From Lachnospiraceae bacterium (GTDB lineage Bacteria > Bacillota > Clostridia > Lachnospirales > Lachnospiraceae): a stretch of 64,000 nt of DNA. Both the position numbers and the translations under genes were made by a program. The notes below the pieces were generated by a model that ran no database searches, had not been told where the DNA came from, and was given only the letters and a program-made list of their open reading frames with translations. How positions within the stretch are numbered: position 1 is the first letter of the stretch; every line of letters starts with the position of its first letter. The stretch spans positions 1 through 64,000 of the forward strand of contig JAGBBV010000007.1 of assembly GCA_017938315.1 (NCBI GenBank), given 5' to 3'. Of the stretch, positions 26,119-33,950 are shown piece after piece.

Positions 26119-27873
26119 CTATTCCATTGCCTTTTTCAGTTCGTCCCGCAGTTCCTTATTACATGCGTATATGTACAAACCTTTTACGCCACGTGTCATC
26201 AAAACACGGACCTCGTGCTTTAATAATTCCTGTGCAAAATTTTTCATGGAACCATCGCTCATGGTTTTTCGCATGGTTACTTTTGAATTTTTGGTTTCTT
26301 TGGGATCATATTCAATTCTTCCATTGCGATACTTAACGGACTCCCCTAAAATTACACCGGCATAATTTAAGTCAAATCCCTGAATGGTATAGGTAGAACC
26401 TACTTCATTGATGGTATGCTCCTGTTCCGCCCAGGATTGATCACTTATTTTTCTTTTTTGTTTAGTACTTAATGCTTTTTTCAATTGCTTATTCCATGGC
26501 TTATGCCATTTTCCTATTGAAACTTCCCAATAATCTACAAACCGGTCTTCCGGTCCTTTTCCGTCATTGTAAGCCCAATCGTAGTTTGCGATCAAACGTG
26601 ATAATTTGCTCTCCTCTTTATTTGCTTTTTCTTTTATAGCAGTTTCCAATTCTTCCGGCGAATCAAATATTCTTATTTCATAATCACTATGCGGGATTTT
26701 ATGAATAACCCGGTTCTTAGTAAAGGAATCAATCCAATGTAAGGTTTCTTTATCAGCCTGCATACGTAGCTGCTCTGTCAGCGTAAAATGGTTGTTTTGC
26801 TCAATAGCTTTGTCACGGTACTTGGAAATCATTTGACTTTCCCAATATTGGTCCATTCTCAATATCTGATTTTCATCAAATACGATTACCACCACTTTTG
26901 CTTTTTTTACAATGTCATCCAACTGGTTTTTGCCTCTGTAGCCTTGATTACCTTGTGTAAAAAGCAGATGTGCCTCATCAATAAATACCACATCAACGGA
27001 ATTATCCTCCGGGTGCTTATTTAAGAATGCAGCTGCTTTATTTACCACTTTTCCGTACTTATCTGTAATTCCGAATTTTTTCGCTATATCTGCATATACC
27101 TTTACTTGCTCATCATGGTTAACCACAATATGGCACTTAAAATTCTTTGTTTCATTCTTCTCTGCTTTTCGATATAGATCAAAAAAGATACTGCTGTTTA
27201 AAACAGTCTTTCCTGTTCCGGCTTCGCCATCCAAAAATATGATTTGTTTTTCCTGCTTCTGAAGTGCCTGCTCAATTTTCTCTAATATCTGTTCTTTTAC
27301 TTTTGCCTGTTCCGGTTTCAATTTATGTAATGGTGATGCCTTGAATATAGCGGAGTCTTTGACAACACTTTCCTCCGGAAATAATTCCTCATTTGTGCTG
27401 CGAAGTTCTGCCCAAATCGTTTCGAAAATCGGCTCAAATTCATTGTCGGGATAATAATGATTCTGTGGATTGCTTCTGACATTGTGTACTTTCTTTACTT
27501 TTTCCACACTTGATAAATAGTGCCACAGTCTGTTTTCAATATCTAAGGTCAAAGACTTGTTAAAGTGTTCGTGGCCAATGATATAAAGCATGGCTTTTTT
27601 ACTGGTTAAATTCTTTTGCCAATCTTTACCATTCGCGCAATCGCGATAATGATCCCTGGTTCTCCTAAATATGTTATTTGATTCCCCAACATACACTTCG
27701 TATTTACCTGTTTTAGGCCAGTGATGGATATACACTGTCGGGAAGTTCATAATAATATCTTGAATTTCTTCGGTTTCACCCGGCAACGTTTTCTTTTCCA
27801 ATTCTGCCAGTGCTTTTTCGGTATCTTTGATATATTTGATGATAGGTTTTGTAGTATTAACGGTCTTATCCAT
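26119..27873 (-). CDS. GIY-YIG nuclease fused to DUF2075 helicase
   Basis: The 584-residue protein has an N-terminal GIY-YIG-type domain (about residues 45-130: TVYIHHWP, YEVYVGESNNIFRRTRDHY) and a C-terminal superfamily I-like helicase/ATPase of the DUF2075 family. Walker A is DGEAGTGKTVLNS near residue 205 and Walker B is VVFIDEAHLLF near 290. Later motifs TEQLRMQAD and EVGSTYTIQGFDLNYAG follow, and the protein ends ...VRVLMTRGVKGLYIY. This combination is typical of defence-associated proteins in islands. The target is unknown. The ribosome binding site before 27873 is weak. Confidence 0.85.
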   Translation of the reverse strand: MDKTVNTTKPIIKYIKDTEKALAELEKKTLPGETEEIQDIIMNFPTVYIHHWPKTGKYEVYVGESNNIFRRTRDHYRDCANGKDWQKNLTSKKAMLYIIGHEHFNKSLTLDIENRLWHYLSSVEKVKKVHNVRSNPQNHYYPDNEFEPIFETIWAELRSTNEELFPEESVVKDSAIFKASPLHKLKPEQAKVKEQILEKIEQALQKQEKQIIFLDGEAGTGKTVLNSSIFFDLYRKAEKNETKNFKCHIVVNHDEQVKVYADIAKKFGITDKYGKVVNKAAAFLNKHPEDNSVDVVFIDEAHLLFTQGNQGYRGKNQLDDIVKKAKVVVIVFDENQILRMDQYWESQMISKYRDKAIEQNNHFTLTEQLRMQADKETLHWIDSFTKNRVIHKIPHSDYEIRIFDSPEELETAIKEKANKEESKLSRLIANYDWAYNDGKGPEDRFVDYWEVSIGKWHKPWNKQLKKALSTKQKRKISDQSWAEQEHTINEVGSTYTIQGFDLNYAGVILGESVKYRNGRIEYDPKETKNSKVTMRKTMSDGSMKNFAQELLKHEVRVLMTRGVKGLYIYACNKELRDELKKAME

Positions 27874-28015
27874 GGTACTGCTTCGCTTTCTGTTTGTAAT
27901 TATCTATATAATCACATTTTACTACGTTTTACAGTTCCATGGAATCTTTATTTTATAAAATGTCTTGCGAAAGTAATTCTTCGGACCTATATTTTCACTG
28001 GTCATTAACCTCAAG

Positions 28016-28405
28016 TTAACATATACAATTCAACACTGTCCTAATTATCATCTCTTTATCCTCATCCCTGGACTTCTCTATCATAATGATAAGCGCAACC
28101 AATAAGGTATCACTGATTCTTTTTTCGCCATCAACAAACAGCGCATTGTTCCATTCCAAAAACAGCAAGAACTTGATTGCTGCCATTTGCTTATTGCAGT
28201 CATACCAAACCGGGTTCTTTATCATGTCATACAACATATTCACCGCCACTTCTTCAATGGTTTCATTCCCATCATAATATGTCCCCTCCGGACGAGTCAG
28301 TGTTTGATGGTCGTATGCATCCAGTATTTCCAAGGCATCCTTATATGCATTTTTAAGCACATCTGTCTTTTCTTTTGTGATTTCCGCCACTCTATTCTCT
28401 TCCAT
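28016..28405 (-). CDS. Degenerate Fic/Doc domain, RhuM-type C terminus
   Basis: The sequence follows the Doc end of RhuM-family proteins (DALEILDAYDHQTL..PEGT, later KQMAAIKFLLFLEWNN and DTLLVALIIMIEKSRDEDKE). The segment between PEGT and the catalytic helix is largely deleted, and the Fic motif HPFxDGNKR reads NPVWYDCNKQ: catalytic His, Gly and Arg are all changed. AMP-transfer is therefore unlikely. The N-terminal DNA-binding half of RhuM is absent. GGAG lies 9 bp before the ATG at 28405. A further fragment of the same gene is at 34787-34908. It may be a relic or a non-catalytic partner. Confidence 0.7.
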   Translation of the reverse strand: MEENRVAEITKEKTDVLKNAYKDALEILDAYDHQTLTRPEGTYYDGNETIEEVAVNMLYDMIKNPVWYDCNKQMAAIKFLLFLEWNNALFVDGEKRISDTLLVALIIMIEKSRDEDKEMIIRTVLNCIC

Positions 28406-28419
28406 CGTCAACTACTCCA

Positions 28420-29175
28420 TTACACAATCCTTATAATTTGCTCATACAAAAGTATCTCCTGTGCATTTATATTCTTATTATCATGGTAATGCCCGAAAAA
28501 CCACTTTTTAAACTGTACACTTTGACATATCTTTTCAAGATATTCATTCAAATAATCTCTCTTATACTTACCACCACCAATTAATGCTTGGGTACTTGCT
28601 GCACAGCAGTGAGATACTATAAAATCAACTTCATTTCCATGTGCTTGCAAATTTGTAATTCCTTCCATCATCTCCTCTTCCGATGGTAATTCCTGCTCCC
28701 ACCAGCTATAATGATTCACTCTGTATGACTTAAAATTCTCCTCCAATGCCATTCTTTTTTTATAAAAATCCGGATCATCATATTCTAAAATTCCTCCGGA
28801 AATGTCATGACTTTTGGCTCCGCCAAAGGTAAATATCTTCTTACCTGCAATTGTGAACACGTGACCTCTCATCAGGTGTATCACAGACGGTCTGATTTTA
28901 TGAACTTTTCCTCCATTCCATTCTTCTACGGGATAGTTGTAAAGCCTGTCAAAATTTTCATGATTCCCATCTACAAACAATGTAGTAAATGGTTTGCCCT
29001 CCAATTCTTCAAGCATTTTTGTTTCCCATCCTCCGGATGCATCCTTATCCCATATTCCGCCAAAATCACCACAAATAATCATAAAGTCTTCTTTTGTCAT
29101 TTCTTTTTGCTCCGGAAATAAGTCTATATCAAATTTCTCAAACTCCCCATGACAGTCACCGGTTATGTATATCAT
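28420..29175 (-). CDS. Calcineurin-like metallophosphoesterase
   Basis: The 251-residue phosphoesterase shows the family's metal ligands in order: GDCHG (Asp-x-His), CGDFGG, VDGNHENF (Gly-Asn-His-Glu), VSHCC and GHYH. AAGGAG lies 8 bp before the ATG at 29175, which fixes the start, although the frame stays open for another 96 codons upstream. The substrate is unknown; relatives act on nucleotides, RNA ends or phosphoproteins. It lies 14 bp before the degenerate Fic gene and downstream of a tRNA-like RNA, so an RNA end-processing role is an attractive but untested idea. Confidence 0.85.
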   Translation of the reverse strand: MIYITGDCHGEFEKFDIDLFPEQKEMTKEDFMIICGDFGGIWDKDASGGWETKMLEELEGKPFTTLFVDGNHENFDRLYNYPVEEWNGGKVHKIRPSVIHLMRGHVFTIAGKKIFTFGGAKSHDISGGILEYDDPDFYKKRMALEENFKSYRVNHYSWWEQELPSEEEMMEGITNLQAHGNEVDFIVSHCCAASTQALIGGGKYKRDYLNEYLEKICQSVQFKKWFFGHYHDNKNINAQEILLYEQIIRIV

Positions 29176-29463
29176 CGGTCCATCTCCTTTTATTATTTTT
29201 TTCTCTTTTGGCCTTTTCATTGCCCTCTTACGCATCTTCAGATTAAGCTCTCTATATCTTCGCTTTTCTTCTTCATCAGATCCCAACAATTCAAGGTCTT
29301 TCTCCATACCAAGAGAAAACAATACTGCTGCATATGCACCAATCGAATCAGTACACACGCCTTTCTCTATCGATGAAATCCTACTTCTCCTTAAAAACGT
29401 TTTCTCCTTTGAGGTCACAAATTGTGACTTCAACTCTACAAATAAAGCCGCAGCTCTCGCCAC
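29176..29463 (-). pseudogene. XRE/HipB-like HTH remnant in frame with phosphoesterase
   Basis: Upstream of the phosphoesterase ATG, in the same frame, the translation reads like the second half of an XRE regulator: SRISSIEKGVCTDSIGAYAAV, LFSLGMEKDLELLGSDEE, then a basic tail. The first half of the helix-turn-helix is shortened, the only start is a GTG at 29463 without a ribosome binding site, and a stop codon lies just before it. It could be a decayed antitoxin-type regulator whose stop codon was lost, or the N terminus of a rare read-through fusion. Confidence 0.5.
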
Positions 29464-29660
29464 GGCTTCATCATCTAAAATATATGCCTACATTACAGCC
29501 ACGGGGATTACCTCCAGCCAACCGGCTTAACGCTTTAACCTTTTTCGTGGATTTCAACATATTTCTATGTCTACACGAAAGTTTTCACTTCACCCAAAAC
29601 TATTTAAGAACAAAATCATTGACCATTAACCTTTAACGGTTCTTGGAAAACTCAAAACAG

Positions 29661-29785
29661 TTAAATTGGAGATGTTTGCTTTCATCTTTAAACCCAACTT
29701 TGTTGATAGGATTTGAACCTATACTTCATGATTACAAGTCATGCGTGCTCCCATTGCACCACTGAAGTTAAGCAACCCAATTTAA
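29661..29785 (-). ncRNA. tRNA-like RNA (Thr UGU-type arms) in a long stem
   Basis: Read on the minus strand, a tRNA-like core (29769-29696) has a GTGC/GCAC D-like arm with a GG loop, and an anticodon-like arm CATGA-CTTGTAA-TCATG with TGT at the anticodon position. It also has a T arm ATAGG-TTCAAAT-CCTAT, closed by only AACTT/AAGTT. No 7-bp acceptor stem or CCA end exists. Instead the core is enclosed by TTAAATTGG/CCAATTTAA (9 bp) plus GTTGCTT/AAGCAAAC with one bulge. This resembles the tRNA-mimic layout of bacterial Y RNAs, but no Ro gene is in the window. The rest of 29464-29884 shows no gene. Confidence 0.6.
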
Positions 29786-29884
29786 TCAGAATTGGTATCA
29801 GTTTTCTTGTAACGTAACCCTGTTACGGGAAACCGGGTTTGAGGTTTTCGTAATGCAGGCACATTATTTTGCGATTATTCTGTT

Positions 29885-30547
29885 CTACGCCACCTCTATA
29901 AAAGTAGTCGCATTAGATACCTTTATCTGTGTATCCAGTTCTGTCATAAGAATGCCTCTCTTTTCTTCCAGCGCCTCCATTTTCTTCTTAACATCCAGTG
30001 GATCCACCAGTTCTGTTGTATTTTCCTTAACATAGGCTTCTACAACTCCCAAAGGCCTTTCGTCTTTGGTCTTGCTATCCTTTCCAAGAATACTAAGACG
30101 CATTTCCTCTGCCGTAGACTGCAACTGACTGTTCTTTCTGTCGCAGAACTGGACCCTTTCACTGTACTCATTAGCCAATTTATTCTGAAGTCTTCCTTCA
30201 AAATCTGCATCGGCTCCATAAGCACTCATCCCACGAAGCCTACTTCTGAGTGCAATTGCTCCGGCAACCGTAAAAGTTCCATAAGAAGTAGTGATTTCTG
30301 TGCATGCGTTAGAAGCAACGATGGCTGCATCAATCTTCTGAAACCGGTCAATCAAATCAACAATCTGCTGATAGGCTGACTCTGCTTCTTTTGCATACTC
30401 TTCTTTGCTGGTGCGCTTTGCAAAAACCTTATCCTCATTCGGCTTAATGGTATCAACAAAGCTTGCCTTAGCAATCTTATCTGCTATCTTCTTTACTAAC
30501 AGGTCTCTTTCATCCAGAGCCTGCGTTACCAACATTTTCTCGCTCAT
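29885..30547 (-). CDS. Coiled-coil protein, DIP1984-like
   Basis: This 220-residue, highly helical protein has no membrane segment. The start QALDERDLLVKKI, the middle KIDAAIVASNACTEI...TVAGAIALRSRL and the end LVDPLDVKKKMEALEEKR...ELDTQIKVSNATTFIEV follow the pattern of the DIP1984-type family, though longer. No catalytic motif was seen. The ATG at 30547 has GGGAGGA 7 bp upstream, and that site is paired in a hairpin (30554-30599). It is followed by the tRNA-like RNA, so an RNA-binding or ribonucleoprotein role is possible. Family assignment is tentative. Confidence 0.65.
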   Translation of the reverse strand: MSEKMLVTQALDERDLLVKKIADKIAKASFVDTIKPNEDKVFAKRTSKEEYAKEAESAYQQIVDLIDRFQKIDAAIVASNACTEITTSYGTFTVAGAIALRSRLRGMSAYGADADFEGRLQNKLANEYSERVQFCDRKNSQLQSTAEEMRLSILGKDSKTKDERPLGVVEAYVKENTTELVDPLDVKKKMEALEEKRGILMTELDTQIKVSNATTFIEVA

Positions 30548-30553
30548 AAATAA

Positions 30554-30599
30554 ATCCTCCCTTAGAATATTGTCTCTACCGACTATTCTAAAGGAGGAT
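30554..30599 (-). promoter_or_regulatory. Hairpin sequestering the ribosome binding site
   Basis: On the minus strand ATCCTCC-T-TTAGAATA is followed by a 14-nt loop and TATTCTAA-G-GGAGGAT, pairing 15 of 16 positions. The 3' arm contains the Shine-Dalgarno GGGAGGA of the gene starting at 30547. The 5' arm copies the CCTCCTTT anti-SD of 16S rRNA. Translation should be off when it folds, which suggests control by a protein, an RNA or temperature. Confidence 0.65.
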
Positions 30600-30633
30600 A
30601 TCCCATTTGTCATTGAAGCTGTAGTTCAAAAAT

Positions 30634-30954
30634 TTATGCAGCATGCTTCTCCTGCAATTTCTCATAATAAGCACACAGTCTTCTTTCGCGGGAATCCAGT
30701 GGCTTTACAATAATGTCCGGTACAATGGTTGCCCTGCTTCCACGCACGATTGCATCAATCGGAACTTGAAGCAACTCACTTAGTGCATACAAATTATCAA
30801 TGGTCGGCATATTGACGCCATCGGTCCATCGGTACACACTCTGCACACAACCAAGTCCAAGATATTCCTGCACGTCCTTTGGTGTAATTCCACGCATGTC
30901 CATGATTCTGCGTAGGTTAACACCAGTTTCTCGTTTGTTGATTAAAGGGAACAT
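30634..30954 (-). CDS. XRE-family transcriptional regulator
   Basis: This 106-residue protein has one helix-turn-helix at about residues 12-65: NLRRIMDMRGITPKDVQEYLG, then VQSVYRWTDGVNMPTIDNLYALSELLQV. The C-terminal ~40 residues are basic and helical. AAAGGAAGG lies a few bases before the ATG. It lies 86 bp upstream of the coiled-coil gene on the same strand and is the likely regulator of this cassette. The Trp in place of the usual Glu in the recognition helix (YRWTDG) is a known variant in this subgroup. Confidence 0.88.
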   Translation of the reverse strand: MFPLINKRETGVNLRRIMDMRGITPKDVQEYLGLGCVQSVYRWTDGVNMPTIDNLYALSELLQVPIDAIVRGSRATIVPDIIVKPLDSRERRLCAYYEKLQEKHAA

Positions 30955-30993
30955 AAGGCACCTTCCTTTCGTTCACGAAGTTCTCATTCAACT

Positions 30994-31128
30994 CTAGATA
31001 CTGTTTTTGTGTTGTTCAATAATTCGATATGTATCTGTTGCAACGTCACAACTTAGATTTAAGTATAAACTCTTACTATGCTGTAGTTGTCTTATGTGTT
31101 CTTCCGTAAAATTTTCTCTTGTAAGCAT
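30994..31128 (-). pseudogene. Truncated AbiEii toxin, N-terminal 44 residues
   Basis: Starting 3 bp after the AbiEi stop codon, a 44-residue frame begins MLTRENFTEEHIRQLQ, the opening expected for AbiEii nucleotidyltransferase toxins in this branch. It then diverges and ends at a TAG. The GSxxxD catalytic motif and the remaining ~200 residues are missing. The antitoxin-like gene therefore has no working toxin next to it. Confidence 0.55.
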
Positions 31129-31131
31129 TCT

Positions 31132-31878
31132 CTATCCCACCCTTAATTGTACATTAGTTTTTTCTTTTATAAATTCCCTAATTTTCTTTTCCGCGCCTCT
31201 ACGCTTTGCATATCTGAACATGCAACTCTCGTCTATTGCATATTTTGCAAATGCCTCTTCGTAAATGTTTTTCAATTCAGTTTCACTAACACTACTTAGC
31301 AAAATCGAATTAGTCATTACATCTACAAGAAGTTTCTCTATTCTTGTGTTCCACTTTTCCTTTTGTCCCATTGGTGCTTCCGAAACAAGTTTTCCAACTA
31401 CAATCATTCCATCATACCAATACTGATGATAGATTTCCGGAGTAGGATTAATTAGCACTTTACCTGGATATTTTTCTTTAAGTATATCAAAAACAAAGTC
31501 TCCTAAATCTTCCTCAACCGATACATATATCACATTATGTGCCAATTGATGATTCACAAATTCATTCAGTTGTACTAAATCCATAATTGTATAATTAAGG
31601 TACGGGAACTTGTCCTTCAGAAGCCCTGCCACAGCTTTTGCATCATCAGAATACTCATAACCATATGTGCCAACACCATCCTTAGCTACACAGTATTTAT
31701 TTCTTCCAACACGAACAATTCTCCCTTCTTTTAACATCTTTTGTAATTCTAGTTTAAAAGAAGCCTCACTGATTGTTTTTCCATTTTCTTGTATCGTCTC
31801 CATAAGTTCCACTCTGGAAAAGGTTGATTTATTTTCTAAAAATTTCAAATAATATGCCACCATTCTTTCTTCGAACAT
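31132..31878 (-). CDS. AbiEi-like antitoxin/regulator (DUF6577 type)
   Basis: This 248-residue protein has an N-terminal winged helix (about residues 8-55: TFSRVELMETIQENGKTISEASFKLELQKMLKEGRIVRVGRNKY), which is characteristic of AbiEi antitoxins. The C-terminal domain reads NYTIMDLVQLNEFVNHQLAHNVIYVSVEED, VLINPTPEIYHQYWYDGMIVVGKLVSEAP. AbiEi represses its own promoter by binding inverted repeats, and such repeats lie just upstream. AAGGAG lies 6 bp before the ATG. Only a stub of the partner toxin remains downstream, so it is an orphan antitoxin that may protect against a related AbiE elsewhere. Confidence 0.8.
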   Translation of the reverse strand: MFEERMVAYYLKFLENKSTFSRVELMETIQENGKTISEASFKLELQKMLKEGRIVRVGRNKYCVAKDGVGTYGYEYSDDAKAVAGLLKDKFPYLNYTIMDLVQLNEFVNHQLAHNVIYVSVEEDLGDFVFDILKEKYPGKVLINPTPEIYHQYWYDGMIVVGKLVSEAPMGQKEKWNTRIEKLLVDVMTNSILLSSVSETELKNIYEEAFAKYAIDESCMFRYAKRRGAEKKIREFIKEKTNVQLRVG

Positions 31879-31892
31879 AATCTTCTCCTTAT

Positions 31893-32007
31893 CATTTCGG
31901 CAATGCTTTTGCTTTACTGCCGTTTTGCTAATTTAATATTATTACAAAGTTTTACAAAAAGCAATAGCATTTCGGCAGTAGATTTGTTTTTTTGCCGAAA
32001 TGCTATT
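31893..32007. promoter_or_regulatory. TTTCGGCA inverted repeats, likely AbiEi operators
   Basis: A perfect 15-bp inverted repeat AATAGCATTTCGGCA / TGCCGAAATGCTATT (31963-31977 and 31993-32007) and a third direct copy CATTTCGGCAATGC (31894-31907) lie upstream of abiEi. AbiEi proteins bind paired inverted repeats. The larger hairpin is also followed by a T-rich stretch on the minus strand and could terminate the upstream operon. Confidence 0.6.
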
Positions 32008-32092
32008 ACTTATTATGTTCGAAAAAATATATTTTATTCGTTGCAAGAATTCAGTCACAATTAAGCAATACAGTCTGGCGGTTTATTTTTCA

Positions 32093-32437
32093 TCATTTAT
32101 AATACGATATCTCAATCACAACAGAATTTCCTGCATAATCTTCTGTATCACGTATAATAAGAGTTCCCGATGCATAACTTTGGAATATTTGATACGCATT
32201 TGTGTACTCCGGATGATAATCACGACAAAATTCCGCATCACCGCAAATTATCACTTTAGACTGATTCGTCTCCACAATCACCCCTACTTCAAGAACCTTA
32301 CCTCTAATCTTATCACCAACTGACACTCTCGCAAGATGATGTGTCGGATCTCCTCCATACATTTCAACATAGTCAATATACTTTCTAATAACCTCATGTG
32401 AATTACAAAATTGTTCTGTAGGCTGCTTCTTAATCAT
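32093..32437 (-). CDS. Unknown 114-aa protein
   Basis: I do not recognise this protein. It is soluble, rich in Tyr, Glu and Ile, without a signal peptide, and has one HLARVSVGDKIRGKVLEVGVIV segment with beta-rich character that could be a small barrel. The ATG at 32437 follows AGAAGGAG by 7 bp. A TTG start at 32464 overlapping the upstream stop is possible but less likely. It is directly coupled to the nuclease-like gene upstream and probably acts with it. Confidence 0.6.
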   Translation of the reverse strand: MIKKQPTEQFCNSHEVIRKYIDYVEMYGGDPTHHLARVSVGDKIRGKVLEVGVIVETNQSKVIICGDAEFCRDYHPEYTNAYQIFQSYASGTLIIRDTEDYAGNSVVIEISYYK

Positions 32438-32460
32438 ACTCTTTCTCCTTCTCTTTTGTT

Positions 32461-33684
32461 TCAATCACTAAAATCGTTAACTGTCAATAATCCTTCTCTT
32501 TTCTTAAATACGCTAATAATCTTTTCTTTTGTCACCTTGTTGTTTCTGTACAATTCCAACACTTTTAACAGTGTTAATGTTTCAACGATAAGACTACTAT
32601 TTCTTTTAGCCAGATTAATTTGTTGTTCCATAACAGGCTCACGTTCTTTAATTGCCTTATTCTTTTGATGATTTATTATCAATAATGCCTTCAGCTTATT
32701 TTCTTCTACTTCTGGGTGTGTTTCCAAATAATCATGATAATGTGTATCCACTTGAGAAATATTTGTACTTTTAACATTGGAATTCACGCCTTTAATTTCA
32801 CCTATAAAAATAACTTCTTCTGTCTCAATCAATAAATCCTCTTTCTTTAGATCCACAAATCCTGACAAATCACATTCCAGAATTTCCTCAAAAATTTCAA
32901 ATACTAATTCTACTAACTCATTTCCCGTTGTATATAATACTGATTTTAATCTATTATTTTTATCTAGAATCACTTGGGCTTGATTAATCTTTTTTTGTTC
33001 TAATTCTATCTTTTCTGCAGACTCTTGAATTATTTCTTTTTGGTCGGTATCATCAAACATACTTATCTCAGAGAACCATTCCGGTACCTCTTGCTTCTCT
33101 TCTAATAACCCCAATTCATTTAATAAGATAATTAATTTTTCTATATTGTCTACACACAACGTTGACAAAACAACATTTTTAACCATGATGGCGGTCGGTT
33201 TATTACTACTAACAGAAGTTAATAATGCCTCATCCTCGTTTTTAAAATAGAATGAAGCTAAAAATTCTTCTGCTTGCAATGCTGTTCTGGTATTTTCATA
33301 AACCAATTCAATGTTTGATAACGGTTGAAACAATTTAGCAAGTATCTTTTTTGACAATGAATTTAGCATATTCTTCAATTCCACACATTGTGCCTTACCG
33401 TTCCTTTTATATCCAAAACCTACATTTTGAGGATAAAGAATAACTAGTTTTGATTTTTTCCTACTAGTTATCATTTCTGAAACACTTATAAAATCAGAAA
33501 TACTGTTAATTGTCGCTGTACTATCCCATTCATATTCCCATAATGTATTTGCTGAAAGGTCAATAACATTAATATCAAATTCATCTAAAGACTGAATGTC
33601 ATGTAAACTGTTTTGCTTAACTACATTTCCATTGTATTTTACGTCTTTTCCACTATAAGTTACAACCTGTATCGCTTTTTTCAT
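32461..33684 (-). CDS. Nuclease-like protein with PD-(D/E)xK pattern
   Basis: No named family was recognised for this 407-residue protein. Residues 220-300 contain a helix followed by DLLIETEEVIFIGEIKGVNS, in which Glu and E-I-K match a restriction-type nuclease core. A helix with several Gln and Asn residues follows. The N-terminal ~200 residues look like a separate alpha/beta domain. It is the first gene of a pair with the 114-residue protein, and only 24 bp separate the two. Position in the island makes a defence role likely. No ATPase or methylase motif was found. Confidence 0.62.
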   Translation of the reverse strand: MKKAIQVVTYSGKDVKYNGNVVKQNSLHDIQSLDEFDINVIDLSANTLWEYEWDSTATINSISDFISVSEMITSRKKSKLVILYPQNVGFGYKRNGKAQCVELKNMLNSLSKKILAKLFQPLSNIELVYENTRTALQAEEFLASFYFKNEDEALLTSVSSNKPTAIMVKNVVLSTLCVDNIEKLIILLNELGLLEEKQEVPEWFSEISMFDDTDQKEIIQESAEKIELEQKKINQAQVILDKNNRLKSVLYTTGNELVELVFEIFEEILECDLSGFVDLKKEDLLIETEEVIFIGEIKGVNSNVKSTNISQVDTHYHDYLETHPEVEENKLKALLIINHQKNKAIKEREPVMEQQINLAKRNSSLIVETLTLLKVLELYRNNKVTKEKIISVFKKREGLLTVNDFSD

Positions 33685-33950
33685 TTCGCATCGCCTCTCT
33701 TCTCAAATACCAGTTTTCTCCAACCACGTCACAGCCCCAAATCCTTTATTTTTTGGCTTAAATCTGGCATAAAAATCCTCTCTCAAACTCCCAAAACCCT
33801 TGATTTTCCTGCATTCTTCCCGAAAAGCAACTTCTTGCTGTGATATATGCACATTGTTTTTCTAATACATTTTTCCAGAACAACTTAGTAATTTCTTTTA
33901 TCTTTTCTTCTACCACCAATCCACGTTTTATCCTTTCTCCAACAGCCCAC

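Noticed and set aside
28420-29463. Single HTH-phosphoesterase fusion protein
   Set aside because: A strong AAGGAG and ATG fix the phosphoesterase start at 29175; the upstream frame has only a GTG without a ribosome binding site.
29696-29769. Ordinary tRNA-Thr (TGT) gene
   Set aside because: Anticodon and T arms fit, but the outer residues pair in only 5 bp, with no 7-bp acceptor stem and no CCA end; annotated as tRNA-like RNA instead.
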